From assembly GCA_021209875.1 (NCBI GenBank), contig JAGYVD010000009.1:496001-560000 (forward strand): 64,000 bases of DNA. The letters are read 5' to 3'. Origin of the DNA: Rosellinia necatrix. Lineage: Eukaryota > Ascomycota > Sordariomycetes > Xylariales > Xylariaceae. The notes beneath the pieces were generated by a model. It saw nothing but the letters and a program-made list of their open reading frames with translations. It was not told the origin of the DNA and made no database searches. The position numbers and the translations under genes are program-made. Below, piece after piece: positions 47,866-59,474 of this stretch (position 1 is the stretch's first letter; each line of letters begins with the position of its first letter).

Positions 47866-48497
47866 CACCCTTAGTTGGACTTCGCATTGCCAATGTGAGT
47901 CTCATCACTCTACCCGTTGGATTCTACATCTATTGGCGGGTAAAGACCTGTAATATAAGCGCAACCATAAGAGGTCTGGGGCACTACCTCACTCACAACT
48001 CTATATTCGTCGCCTCATCTTTGCTATTTGTGGACTCTGATACTGACTCCGTTCAGTGACTCCGAGCCGTGTTACCAACTTTCTCAAGCTTGTGCTCTTA
48101 GCCGTTCTATTTATGCATCCCGTCTAAGCTACAAGCTACAAGAATCGTAATCCAGTATCGAACCCGTGGTTACTTGCTTAGTTACGAAACTCTGCGTACC
48201 ATCTCGAACCTAAACCCATTGTTGGTATATGGTTGATACCGAGCCTTACCGCTTTGAACCACCTCAAGGCATCGCTGAGCGCAGTTTTTTTTCTATTATA
48301 TAATCTACCGTGTCCCGCACACGTGTTGGTTTTCAATCCACTCCCTAGCCGAAGAGCAGCATTCGATTACCGGCTGTCGAGCTTCTTCACCTGGCTATTT
48401 CTCTTCAAATCGGGCCTCCGCGACCGAGCCCCCACGTTCTGGATGAACCTTTTTTCTTCTTTCGGTTGCTTTAGCCACCGGCCTATTCCGAGCCAAT

Positions 48498-50644
48498 ATG
48501 CCGGACGCCAGCGTCTTGGTGTATCTGGTCAGGCGCGACTTGCGCATCACCGACAATCCCATTCTGCACCAACTCGCATCATCGACTGATCATGGGTTCA
48601 CACACCTTCTCCCGCTGCACATTATACCTCCTAATCAAATCGAGGTATCCGGTTTTCTTCGGGATGGGGAAACGTCCCCGTTCCCCGAGGCCCGAAGCGA
48701 GACCGCTGGTTTCTGGAGATGCGGGCCGCACCGGGCGCGTTTCATTGCCGAGTCCCTTTGGAATCTCAAGGAGAACCTTGCCAAGCTAGGAAATGACTTG
48801 ACCATCCGCATCGGGGAACCACGCGAAGTGCTGGAACACTTGGCGGAAGGGCTCCAGCAACACCAAATTAAGGTGAGCGCGATCTGGATGTTTGCGGAGG
48901 AAGGTCACGAAGAGGAACGTCATGAGAAGAGTGTAGCTGAAGCTTGTTCAGCTCTTGGTATTGTTCGCCGGGTATGGGTAGACGAAAAGTACTTTGTTGA
49001 CGAGTATGTGGATTCCTGAATAGTTCAAAATGCCAGGGCTGACATATGCCTTACAGCCGAGATCTGAATCTAGGAAGCCCCCAAGAACTTCCTGATGTCT
49101 TCACATTGTACAGGAAGCTGAACGAACCGTTGAGAGAGCGTCCGCGGCCCACGTGTCCGCGGCCCCCGAATGGATCCTTGCCTACCCCAGTCGATGCATG
49201 CCAGATACCGAGTCAACCAGCTCCATTCGATATTCCATTGTCGCGTGAGGCGTTCGAGGTAGCTATGCTCCGTCCAGTTAAATCTGCGGTCCCGGAAATT
49301 GCTACTACGGATAAGATGAAGTCCGCTCATCCTTTCTGTGGTGGCGAGGACAACGCTTTCAACCGGCTGGAATATCTCATCAAATCAGGCATTGCTTCAC
49401 AGTATAAATCATCACGCAATGGGTTACTGGGAGTTGACTACAGCACCAAACTGTCAAGTTATCTTGCGCAAGGATGTATCACAGCCCGTCAAATACACGA
49501 AGAACTCCTGCATTTCGAGGATGGGACAGACGAGAAATACGCGGCGACCGACGGATACGGCCAAGGGGAAAACGAAGGTACCAGCTCTATTCGTTTCGAG
49601 CTGCTCTGGCGGGACTATATGAGGCTCTGCACCCGGAAGTTTCGGGCCAAGCTCTTTTCCCGATCCGGGTTCCGAGACGATCACTCCCACCAGTGGAAAA
49701 TGGGCGGCGCGGACGACGACAAGGGCACGAGTAGCGGATCGCGGTTCCCCCGGGGCATCTCCGCCCTGACGAGACGCGTCCTCGAGGGCACGACGGGCCA
49801 GAGCCTCATCGACGCCTCCGCGCGCGAGCTGATCCACACGGGCTACACGTCCAACCGCGCGCGGCAGAACGTCGGCAGCTTCCTCGCGAAGCACCTCAAC
49901 ATCGACTGGCGGTACGGGGCCGAGTGGTACGAGTTCCTGCTCGTCGACTACGACGTCAACTCGAACTGGTCGAACTGGCAGTACGTGGCGGGCGTGGGCA
50001 ACGACCCGCGCGGCGAGGCACGCATCTTCAACCCGGTCAAACAGGCGTTCGACTACGACAAGGACGGCGCGTACGTGCGCTGCTGGCTGCCGGAGCTCGC
50101 CAAGGTCGAGAAGCTCGAGAACCTCTTCCAGCCGTGGACGACGCCGCACGAGGACTGGGAGCGCTTCGGCCTCGTCGGACTCCCGTCCGTCGAGGACCCG
50201 GTCAAGAAGATCAACTTCTCCGTCGAGGGGAAGCCGAAGTCGTCGCGACGCCCCTTCGCCCGTCGGCGTGGGCGAGGGAGAGGCGAGGCTAACAATCGTC
50301 TCCCTCCTCCTCCTCCTCCTCCTCCTCCTCCTCCGCCGCCGCCACAGCCGCCACTGCGCCAGCATCCCAATCACGGCACCTGGCCAGTGCCCGTCACGCA
50401 CCCGATGTACCCCGCATCAGCTGGTCTGATGGGGGTCCCTCATGGCAACCCTCGCGGGGGCTTTCAAGGGCGGGGTGGTTACGGCGGACCCAGAAGGGGA
50501 GGATTCCAAGGGGGTCGTGGCGGATGGCAACAGCAACAGCAACAGCAGCGGCAGCAACAGCCGCCGCCGCCGTCTGCACCAAGATACGGAGCGATGCCGT
50601 TTCGCCCTCGGCCGGAGATTGGCCCGATGGCTCTTAATGAATAA
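48498..50644 (+). CDS. Cryptochrome DASH (cryptochrome/photolyase family)
   Basis: Exons 48498-49003 and 49057-50644 give 697 residues; the phase-2 junction rebuilds VDDRDLNLG. The N-terminal photolyase domain starts MPDASVLVYLVRRDLRITDN and contains LLPLHIIPPNQ. The FAD-binding part has YSTKLSSYLAQGCITARQIH, IRFELLWRDYMRL, SARELIHTGYTSNRARQNVG and SFLAKHLNIDWRYGAEWYEF. The CRY-DASH signature NWSNWQYVAGVGNDPRGEAR then follows, with FNPVKQAFDYDKDG next. CRY-DASH proteins bind FAD and an antenna pterin and repair CPDs, mainly in single-stranded DNA, or signal light. The last 150 residues are an added tail: basic RRGRGRG, 14 prolines, RGG-type repeats (GGFQGRGGYGGPRRGGFQGG) and a Gln run, suggesting RNA binding. 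GC content rises sharply from about 49680. Confidence 0.95.
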
Positions 50645-51191
50645 ATACCATTAGCGGCCTTCAAGGCGTCTCCGGGAGGTGGTTTGGTGCGTACTTTGCG
50701 AGCGGGTTAAATTATAGAATATAGATCTGTTTAAATATGTAAAAAAAAAAAAAAAAGTAGATAATCCGTAGGTAAAAAAAAAATGGAAAATTAGTTATGT
50801 GCATAACATGTGTGGAGCTTTACGCCCATATTATACTCTACATGTCGCACTCAAGGTAATAATATTAGATGATAATTTAGTAAGTGTAGTACGTTAGTAC
50901 GAACATGTTCTTTTTTTTTTCGAAGTGCTTGAAATTACTAAGCCCTGATCGTTCATAATGAGCTTAAGCTAGATATTGAAGCCCCTTAACGCCATTCCAA
51001 TGCCGCGTTGCCCAATTGGGCGCCTTCTTCTATTTCAGGCTATGCCCTAGTCCTCTTCCTCTTGTCTTCCTCTCCCGCTAAAGGAATAAAATGTAGTAGC
51101 CCCATAATCACCTCTACATCTACAACTCCGTCTATGCCATCCCACTCGCCCATCCATCCCCCCTCCCCCCCCCACCCCCCTTTCCTTCGGC
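50645..51191. other. Intergenic between CRY-DASH and the thioesterase (convergent)
   Basis: AT-rich with A-runs near 50741-50755 and 50774-50784 and a T-run near 50911. It holds the two 3' ends and no gene. Confidence 0.6.
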
Positions 51192-52278
51192 CTAAAACCC
51201 CTCGACGAGGGGGCGGAGCTTGTACGCCTTGGGGACGACGAACAGGGCCTTGGCCTCGACGTGGACCCTACCGCCGCCGTCGGCGGACTCGAGGGTGCCG
51301 CGGACCCAGAGCTTGCGGTCGTTCTTGGCGGGCTCGAGCTCGTCCGGGACGGGGGCGGGCGCGGAGGACGTAGAAGCCGTCGACGAGGGTCGGGGCGCGG
51401 TAGCGCAGCTCGAGGTTGGCGGTGACGCCGGAGCGGCCGGGGAAGCGCAGGATGGCGCAGCGGCCGAGGGACTCGTCGAGGACGGTGGCGAGCGCGCCGC
51501 CGTGGACGACGCCGGGCCAGCCGGCGAGCGCGGCCCCGAAGTAGACGACCGACACGACCTCGCCCGTGCCTGCGTTGTGGAACACGCGCTGGAACGCGAG
51601 CCCCGACGACCCGGACATCGGGCCCGACGTGATGCGCGACTGCGCGGCGGACAGGCTCCGGGGGCCGTCGGTGGGGGAAGAGGACGAGGGGGAGGTGGGG
51701 TGGGAGGTGGAGGTGGTGGAGGAGGAGATGCCCGCGTACGCGTCCCACGACGCCCACGACGGGTCCGCCGACAGCTGCCGCACCAGGGGCAGCGCCGCGC
51801 CCCGCGCCTGGATCCGCTGCTGCAGGTACGCGTCCTGCTCCGAGCCCCGGACCGGGAGCGCCGGCGGCGCGATCGCACCGGCGGCGAGCGTGCCGGCCAC
51901 GGCGCCGACGAGCAGGAAGAGCGCCGCGGCGGCCGGGACGCGCCAGCGCGCCCGCCGTGTGTGCGGTCCCGCGAGTTTACCACCAGCAGCAACAGCGACG
52001 GCGGCGGCGGCGGCGGCAGCGGCGGCGGGGGTTTCTGGTCGTTGCGGGAGCGGATCGGCGAGGAGCGCGCGGGATGTCGCGAAGTACCTCGGCCGCGGGC
52101 TTGGGCTCAGCAGCGGGCTCTGCGGGAGAGGAGGGCCGGAGGAGAGAGGACGGGCCCGTGCTGCACCGCCGTGGCAGCAGCTCGAGGAGGAGGAGGCACC
52201 CCCGTGCAACGGTGGCCGGCCAATTGGCCTCGCAAGGGCCCGGCGACACAGGTGCTGCGACGGTCGGAGCATGTTCAT
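51192..52278 (-). CDS. Hotdog-fold thioesterase family protein, mitochondrial-like, interrupted by a +1 frameshift
   Basis: From ATG at 52278 the protein starts MNMLRPSQHLCRRALARPIG, a basic Arg/Ser-rich presequence typical of mitochondrial import. An Ala run and one membrane helix follow (VPAAAALFLLVGAVAGTLAA). The C-terminal half is a 4HBT/PaaI-like thioesterase: FHNAGTGEVVSVVYFG, AGWPGVVHGGALATVLDESL (catalytic region with HGG and Asp/Glu), NLELRYRAPT and GFYVLRA. There the frame breaks and resumes as PDELEPAKNDRKLWVRGTLE and VEAKALFVVPK. Removing one base from the G5 run at 51351-51355 restores 361 residues. The reaction would be acyl-CoA hydrolysis; the substrate is unknown. Very GC-rich. 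Confidence 0.8.
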
Positions 52279-52863
52279 GGGGAAGGTTACATAAGGATAG
52301 TCCGGGGCTGGAGGTTTGCGAATCTCAGTAGTTAACCGAGGATGGCATACACTAGAATTAGGGGACTAAACTGGGGTATTGGGGTGCAGGGGTGCATGGG
52401 GTGCATGGGGTACATGTCTAAACTAGGTATTTCCTAGATGAGTTTCTAGTTGAGTTTCTAGTTATCTTTTACGTAATCGACACTGGCTTATTGGCATGTG
52501 ATCATAGCTTGCTTGTAAGTTGTCAAGTACAGTGAATGCACCTTCGATGTCAACGTGCACAATCAGAGAACTTGGGATCTCTTGATCTCCTTGGAAGGAA
52601 ATTAGGCTAACAACGTAGAGATATCGTGATACGTCATAGATTTATCACAGCCGCTCTGCGTTTCGTACATGCGACGTCAAAGATATTCATTCTCCCGTTC
52701 TCATGGGACAGACAACATAAACAACCATGTTCAAACTTTCATTGATATCTATCTCATCATGACCTACGTACATTATATTGATTGACCCAGCTCCGTTGGT
52801 CTCGCTTCAACGACATGGCTACATCGACATGGCTACATCGACAACATGGCTGCGTCGACATGG
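52279..52863. other. Intergenic upstream of the thioesterase and downstream of the deacetylase
   Basis: AT-rich. A short CATGGCTACATCGA repeat lies near 52812-52870, touching the 3' end of the deacetylase gene. No gene. Confidence 0.55.
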
Positions 52864-53938
52864 CTACATCGGCCTTGGTTTGGCTGGCATGGCTGCATTG
52901 GGTACAGGTGTATTCTTGCTCTTGAAATCGTCGTATATCTGCTCCATGGTCACAAATTCTACCCCTTCGTGCTTCTTGAAGTGCTCGATCAGTCTGCCGG
53001 CTTCGACGTCAGCATGACTCCCGCAGGATCTGTACCATCCGATCCGGGACCCTTCCACTTACCTTTCATGCATTAGAAGGACCTGAGGTCTGCCAGACAC
53101 ATCGGGGTGGATGGTAATCGGGAAGATGAACTCGTCGTACTCCCGATAGAAGTAATCGAACTGATCTCTCCAGATATCCTCGATATCCCTGGGGTTGATG
53201 AACCCGTGACTGTTAGGCGCCGTCTTGATGAACATCATCGGCGGTAAGTCATCCAGGTACCAGCTCGCCGGGATCTCCACCAGGCCGGTCTCTTGGCCCT
53301 TCACGAGAGGCTTCATCCATCTCTCCGCCTTCTGCGTGTAGTCGATCTTCGTCCACGTGTCGCCGATGCGCAAGTAGTACGGCTGGCAATCGTGGTGGCT
53401 CATCGAGTGGTCATACTCGATACCGTAGTCCAGCAGCAGCTGCGCACCCTCTTTGCTCGCCTCCCACCAGGGGGCCACGCTTCCCCGTGGGGGCTTGCCG
53501 ACGAACTCTGTGAGCATCCTGTGCGTCTTCTCCAGAACATCTCTCTGTTGCTCCATACTCATGTCCGACGGGTTCTCGTGGGAGTACCCGTGTAAGCCGA
53601 TTTCGTGACCGGCATCCCGAACCGCCGCCATATCCTCCGGGAACGTTTCCAGGCTGTGTCCCGGAATAAACCAAGTGGTCCTGATATCATATTTCTTGAA
53701 GAGCTTCAGCAATCGCTGAACACCGATCGTGCCGGCGAATAACCCTAGGTGCCACGCGAGTCCATCAGCATCCTGTAGGGCTCAAGGTGGCGGGTACCCA
53801 CGATGGGATCAACAAGCTTGCTGCTTTCTCACCTCTACTGATATCGCTCGTGGATTCGGCGCCTCCGTAAGATCCCAGCCAGCCGGCTACAGCGTCGACG
53901 TCAACGCCGTAGCAGATGAGGACTCGCTTTTTACCCAT
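52864..53938 (-). CDS. Polysaccharide deacetylase (NodB-homology family)
   Basis: Three exons on minus, 53833-53938, 53063-53744 and 52864-52993, give 918 nt, 305 residues. Start [20 protein letters not shown]; the YGVDVDA segment holds the metal and base Asp residues of NodB motif 1. Next come [20 protein letters not shown] and [35 protein letters not shown] is the H-x-x-x-H zinc motif 2. [33 protein letters not shown] and [13 protein letters not shown] follow; the last has the C-terminal His. There is no signal peptide, so the enzyme is probably cytosolic, like PuuE/PgdA-type relatives acting on small amides or non-chitin substrates. Substrate not predictable. Junction phases agree at both introns. 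Confidence 0.9.
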
Positions 53939-54674
53939 GTTCAAACCTAAATGTTGGACTCGCCAGATAATGGGCAATGTGCTGCTTACTTGAGCCCTTC
54001 GGAATCTACTGCTACAAGATAGAACGATGGGAGGGGTGGGACTGTAGAGCTCAATCAATATCTCTGCAGCGAAAGTCAACCCTTTGAAGGCTCACCTTGG
54101 ATAGCTACTCCGCACAAGAGCTTCGGGGGCTTTTTGTGTTAACTTCAACACGGCGAACTATCCGATCAAAGGCCAACGACGTGCCCGGCGATAAATCTAT
54201 CTGGAATGATAATGGACAATACAAAGGGTCTACTAGACTACACTCAATTGGTATGGTAATAGATAAGGATGAGAACGGGATTATCTTTGTCCCATAAATG
54301 GTTGGGGTAGGTAGCACAGCAACCCCAGTAACACGGTGATCAGGCTTCCGGAACGTTCATCAATTCGTCGGTGAGGACGGCATGGGGTACACAAAATCGT
54401 CATAAAGGCAGGGGTTGCAGGGTATCATGATAATGGGGGTGAACACTTGATTGGAATGTCGCATTATGCATCTCAAAGTCGGAAATAGATCACAGGGTTT
54501 GTCGCCTGGGCTAGGTTTCAGTATCAAGACAGCAAGTGTGATCGTCGACTTCATTGAGTTTACCCATGTTTAGAGCAAGTGACGAGCTCGTCTAGAGAAT
54601 GATGGAGCTAGCTGACAACGCTGAAGGACCACTACCTACCCTACCTAGCCCAGGCATATAGTTAACAACACTTG
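53939..54674. other. Intergenic between deacetylase and SDR genes
   Basis: About 740 bp. Both neighbours are on minus, so it holds the deacetylase promoter on its left and the SDR 3' end on its right. Two ORFs near 54100-54300 face each other and look random. No gene. Confidence 0.5.
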
Positions 54675-55761
54675 TTAATTAATGGTATACCCGCCGTCCA
54701 CTACTAAAGCGTGACCCTGGACTATGAAAGAGTTAGTTAATAGTACATTCGACGCAAGGTCTAAGGGGAGACAAAGCGTGCAAGACCACATACTGAAAGA
54801 CGACTGGCTCGAACAGAGGAATAAGACGGCATCCGCGATCTCGCCAGGCTGGCCCATCCTCCCCATCGGCGCCATATCAACCGCGGACCTCATCCGCTCC
54901 TCGACCTCGGGGGACCCGGTGGTCATGGGGGTCTCGATCAGCCCGGGGCACACGCAGTTGACGCGGATGCCGTCGCGTGAATAATCGATCGCGTCTGACC
55001 GGGTCAAATTAATGACGGCTGCCTTGGACGCGCAATACGGTGCTTTCCACACACACGGCCCCTCCCGTCTCCCGTTAGCCAAGCGAACGGGGAAATAATT
55101 GATTCTACTATGTTGTTTCTGGCCTGGATACTAACGTACCTGCGGCCGGGCGGGCGACGATGCCCAGCTGGCTCGCGATGTTCACGATGGCACCCCTCTG
55201 GCCGGGGTGGGGGCGGTGGTGGTGGTGGTGGTCGACGTCCTGCGCCAGCATGACGGCCAGGGCGGCGCGCGACACGAGCCAGGTGCCCTTGACGTTGACG
55301 TCCATGACGCGGCCGTACGCGGCCGGCGGGGTCTCGTGCGAGCGCAGCGGCGGCGCGGCGGGCCCCAGCACGCCGGCGCAGTTGACGACGTAGTCGAGGC
55401 GGCCGAAGGCGGCGCGCGCGTCCGCCGCGAGCGAGCCCGCGAACGCCTCGTCCGCCACGTCGCCCTCGCGGCACAGCACCCGCGCCCCCGGGTCGATCTC
55501 GAGCACCGCCGCCTCCGTCGCCGACAGCGGCTTGACGTCCGCGAGCACCAGCCGCGAGCAACCCGCGCGCGCGAACGCCCTCGCCACGGCCGCGCCGATG
55601 CCTTTTTTTTCGTGATGGCCCGGATGGGGCACGGGATTAGCTTGTTCGCTTTTTTTTTTTTTTTATCATCTCGCCTGCTGCGTTCGGCGCCGTCCCTTAC
55701 CTGTGCCACTTGCCCCGGTGATGAGAGCCACGCCGGGCAACCTGAATACGGCCGACGTCAT
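54675..55761 (-). CDS. Short-chain dehydrogenase/reductase
   Basis: Four exons on minus, 55701-55761, 55140-55601, 54794-55042 and 54675-54721, give 819 nt, 272 residues, all phases consistent. Start MTSAVFRLPGVALITGASGT, then GIGAAVARAFARAG: the Rossmann TGxxxGIG cofactor site rebuilt across intron 1. LVLADV, VVNCAGVLGP (NAG motif), VMDVNVKGTWLVSRAAL and AIVNIASQLGI (catalytic Ser) follow. Exon 3 gives PYCASKAAVINLTRS with the catalytic Tyr and Lys, then GIRVNCVCPGLIETPMTTG. Exon 4 closes with GHALVVDGGYTIN. This is a classical SDR using NAD(P)H; substrate unknown. A loop holds five His (DVDHHHHHRPH) from a CAC run. It is the nearest gene to the carotenoid pair, but I have no evidence that it works with it. 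Confidence 0.9.
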
Positions 55762-56810
55762 TGCCGTCGTGGTCGGCTTCGCTGGATAGATACAGTAATC
55801 GTCGTTGCCTAGGACTGATTTTGTTGTGTTATTTATTGTTTGGGGGGGCGTCGGGCTGCAGAGCAAGCTATGTGCTTGAGTTGAAAATGTATATATAGCC
55901 GTTGATCGATCGGTGGTGGGATGAACGTGGTCGGGAATATGGTGTAAATGAGGGGTCCAGTCCGCCCCGGAGTAAATGTAAATGGTGTCCCTCATATCAC
56001 TAACCGGCCCTGAATGGCTTACAACAAACGTGATGACGTCATTGAGGGGATTTGCAGTATTTAAATCGCATAATGCGCATAAATCTGATGATAAAGACGC
56101 TCTTAAATCTCCGTATGCAATTTTCCATTTTCATTGATACTTTATTTTGCCGAGATCATAGCTGATAATGACAACGGGACTTCCAATCATAGTTAGTAGT
56201 TTCTATGCGAGAGGGCTACTTTTGATTGGCGAGATTGTTGTGTGCACTATCGTGGAATTATATGCTGGGCTGCATGCACTTTCGACCTCTGGTAAAATCC
56301 GTCAACAGCAATGGCACAGCATGGATCCGTTTTGCCCCGTGTTACCTGGGGATGGATTTGGCGATAAAGTTAAGGGGTCTAAGCCCATCCCTGCCTGCTG
56401 GTCAAGTTGGAGAAGTCAATAATAACACATATCTAGATCGGTAAGCAAAGGGATTAGTCGACGAGACTCCCAAATCTGTGAATATAGAATCTCCTGAATC
56501 GTAGACCCCTTTTTGGTTGTTGCATTTGGAAACTCCTTGCCAGGCTAGACGTTTTAATGCTGGAAGCAACTGCGAAGCAATTAGTGATGAGGTTAGAGCC
56601 GAACTCTCATTGGTGGCCAGGGTGAGGCCCCGGAAACCGGTCCTCGTATGCATCATGCGTCTTTCATCTCTTCTGTTAACTCTCTTTAACCAGAACCTTG
56701 TTATAAGCGCCGTGCCCCTCGGCCAGATAGAATTCTCGGCCCAAGATCGCACCCTTCTTTCCGTCATGATAAAGTCGATATTCTTCCTATAGGATTACCA
56801 TTTGCTCGCC
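55762..56810. other. Divergent intergenic region between SDR and al-2-like gene
   Basis: About 1 kb shared by the minus-strand SDR and the plus-strand carotenoid gene. GATC cores are at about 55905-55912, 56436 and 56745. They are only weak candidates for GATA-type/white-collar sites. No gene. Confidence 0.5.
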
Positions 56811-58689
56811 ATGGCCTACGAATATGCCTTCGTGTAAGCTCAAGAGCGATGTGACTAGTAATCTAGGCCTGGTAACTAATATTCGCTGCTAGGCTGCTCA
56901 AGTATACGATCCCGCCGGCCGTTTTCCTGACAGCTATACTAAGACCGCTCTTGACTCGACTGGATTTGTATAAGATATTGATCCTGATTTTGGTAGCCTT
57001 CTTCGCAACAGTACCATGGGATTCGCTCTTGATCCGGCTGGGCATCTGGACTTATCCCCCAGACGCCGTTATCGGTTGGACATTTTCCAAAATACCGGTC
57101 GAGGAACTGTTCTTCATCGTCATACAGACCTATATCACGAGTTTGCTCTATATCCTGATACACAAGCCGGTATTACACGCTCAGTTTCTCTCCAACCATG
57201 AAGATTCGCCTCGGTCAAATCGCCGGATCTCCCGATTTGTATGTGTTTATCTATGTCTTGAAATTATTAGAGGCGTCTCCCACATCGCGTTGGGAGGTAA
57301 ACTATTGTATTCGGGGTTGATTATAGTTTGGGCTGCCCCTGTCATTCTGCTATCTTGGACGTCGTCGGCTTATTTCCTTCTCCGAATTCCAAAGCACCTC
57401 TTCATAATCTCTTTCATGTTACCTACCCTTTACCTATCGGTTGTGGACGAGTTCGCCTTAAGCCGAGGGATATGGGTTATCGAGACGGGAACTAAAATCG
57501 ACGTGCGTGTGTTTGGGAGCCTCGAGTTCGAAGAAGCCTATTTCTTTATGACCAGCAACTTCCTAATAGCCTTGGGCATGGCAGCCCTTGATAAGGGTGC
57601 GGCTGTTCTTGACACACTCCCCGGAACGCGTGCTAGGGGTTCAAGGAAGGCGTCTCTAGCATCGATTGTGAGGGCAACCTTCATGAACCCGAACAAATAC
57701 AACATGAAACGGATCAGAGGCATAAGAAAAGCGATCGAGACAATCCAGAAGAGAAGTCAGAGCTTCTATCTTGCAAGTTCCCTATTCACTGGGCGCCTTC
57801 GCACTGACCTGGTGCTATTGTGAGCGTTGTGATTATAAGATCGTATTGGAGTTGGAGCTAATCACGCATCAGATATTCATTCTGTCGCGTTGCCGACGAC
57901 CTCGTAGATGGTTCCCGCACCGGAGCCGAAGCGCTGGGGTGGATACAAAAGCTTACCAGCTACTTTGACTTGGTCTATGGCAACGCGAATAATCGCCATG
58001 CGGATAGCGTTATTAGCTATACCAAGGCGAACTTCCCCGAAGACGCACAGTCTGCCCTAGAGTTGTTGCCCACTACATTTCTCCCGAGCGGGCCACTCTA
58101 TGAACTCATAAATGGATTTAAGATGGACCTCGCTTTCGCACGAAAAGATTTTCCTATCAAAGATGAGGCTGCCATCCAAGTTTACGCGCGTCGGGTTGCG
58201 AGTACTGTTGGCGAGCTATGCCTCCGGTTGGTGTTTCATCACAGCTCTGTAGCGTTGCGCGAGGAAGATGAGACAAGGCTCCTCGAAGCTGCCGTAAACA
58301 TGGGGTATGCGCTTCAGTATGTCAATATTGCCCGCGATATTGAAGCCGATGCCAAGATAGGACGCGTTTATTTACCTACGACATGGTTGAAGGAAGGAGA
58401 ATTGACGCCTCAAGACATTTTAAGCGACCCTACGCAGCCAAAGATAGAAACGGTCAGACAGAGACTATTGGGTCTTGCCTTCAAGGAATACTCAAGATCA
58501 CGGAATGCTATGAGTTTGCTACCTGACGAGGTCCGGGGCCCCCTCGTGGTGGCGGTGGAAAGTTATATGGAGATCGGCCGTGTTCTTCGAGAGAGAAGAG
58601 TACTTGCCCCTGGGATGAAAGGGGGGCGAGTGACTGTGCCTCGACTTAGGAGTTTGTGGGTTGCCTGGAAAAATATGCAGAATGCATGA
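56811..58689 (+). CDS. al-2: Bifunctional lycopene cyclase / phytoene synthase
   Basis: Exons 56811-56833 (23 nt), 56893-57819 and 57873-58689 give 1767 nt, 588 residues. The N-terminal part (about 1-240) is a multi-helix lycopene cyclase of the CrtYc/CrtYd fusion type: YAFVLLKYTIPPAVFL, LATVPWD-like FFATVPWDSLLIRLGIWTYP, and IPVEELFFIVIQTYITSLLY. The C-terminal part is trans-isoprenyl synthase-like. It has KRSQSFYLASSLFTG, first Asp motif RVADDLVDG near 320-328, YVNIARDIEADAKIGRVYLP near 465-485, and LPDEVRGPLVVAVESYMEIG. It should condense two GGPP to phytoene and later cyclise the linear carotene in ER or internal membranes. It is immediately upstream of the desaturase gene on the same strand. 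Moderate GC, unlike its partner. The symbol follows the Neurospora name; Fusarium uses carRA. Confidence 0.96.
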
Positions 58690-59474
58690 AGACAACACCC
58701 AATGTAGGGATTGGGTATAGTGTTTATTGAGTAACATAAGAGCTATATGTTAGTCTTAGGTCCAACCATGACACCGCTGGCCACTTATAACCACCCACGG
58801 CCTAGCATAAGCCTATCTACTCACTCCGTGACACCTACGACTGGCAGGTAGATATTGACGACCACATAGGTTAGATACTTATAGATTATTGATGTGATAC
58901 ATCTAACTTGTGGGTGATTGACGGGATGAATGAACACAATTTAGGGTCTTAAATTATTCGTACATTTTTCGCCATGTCACCCCTTTCGTCTAACTATGTG
59001 TGGAGATACAATGCCTAATGCCTTGTGAATACGAGATGGATAAAGACTCTTGCCCCCCTATATGCAGCCATAAACTATCACTGAAGTCACACTCAAAGAG
59101 CGCAGACTTGGCGCATGGAAACAAGTACATGCATGTGTTCGAAGTTGTGAGATGATTACTTACAATATTGAAATCTAAAAGCCTTAACCCAATCAACATC
59201 TGCCCACTGTTTACACATCGTCCTTGCGCTGCAGGGTATGGCATTCGATCATGGCCCCGAGAGCCCCATCCCAGAATCGAATGTTTTTTCGTACAGACAC
59301 GAGAAGGCTCGCGTTTGCCTAATTATAAACATGCACGAAGTGAAAGCCATATAATCATAGCCCGGAAACACAAGGGGCCATAGGCTGTCCGCCGAGGGTG
59401 TATCGTCCCCCCTTAGACCCCTTCCACGACCACAACCAATTCTTGCTCGCCTCCCCCCCCCCCTCCTCCAAACG
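58690..59474. other. Intergenic between al-2-like and al-1-like genes
   Basis: About 785 bp, containing the probable al-1-like promoter. A CGATC core lies at 59246-59250, and a C-run at about 59453-59462 precedes the ATG. No other gene. Confidence 0.55.

Larger units (their letters stand above)
42992..48497. other. Long gene-poor spacer (5.5 kb)
   Basis: No gene supported. It contains the minisatellite at 43271-43382, a GC-rich stretch 43500-43640, a three-copy CAGATTCTGT/TTCAGATTC run near 45655-45690, a GTAT microsatellite, a GTTC run near 47668-47690 and an 8-bp GCCTCGCT array. The final 300 bp leads into CRY-DASH. Confidence 0.55.

Noticed and set aside
48150..48200. TATCGAACCCGTGG as a minus-strand tRNA T loop
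   Set aside because: The flanks do not form a T stem and there is no A box upstream.
49454..50401. 315-residue minus-strand ORF over CRY-DASH
   Set aside because: Arg/Val-rich shadow of the GC-rich exon. The plus strand has clear CRY-DASH motifs.
51220..52335. Plus-strand ORFs of up to 371 residues over the thioesterase
   Set aside because: Gly/Arg-rich shadow; the minus strand encodes the hotdog domain.
55207..55812. 201-residue plus-strand ORF over the SDR gene
   Set aside because: Arg/Val-rich antisense shadow of the SDR exon, which has the TGxxxGIG and YxxxK motifs.
55900..56750. GATC cores upstream of the al-2-like gene as white-collar binding sites
   Set aside because: Four-base cores are common by chance. 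Spacing and flanks do not make a convincing light-response element, so I list them only as context.
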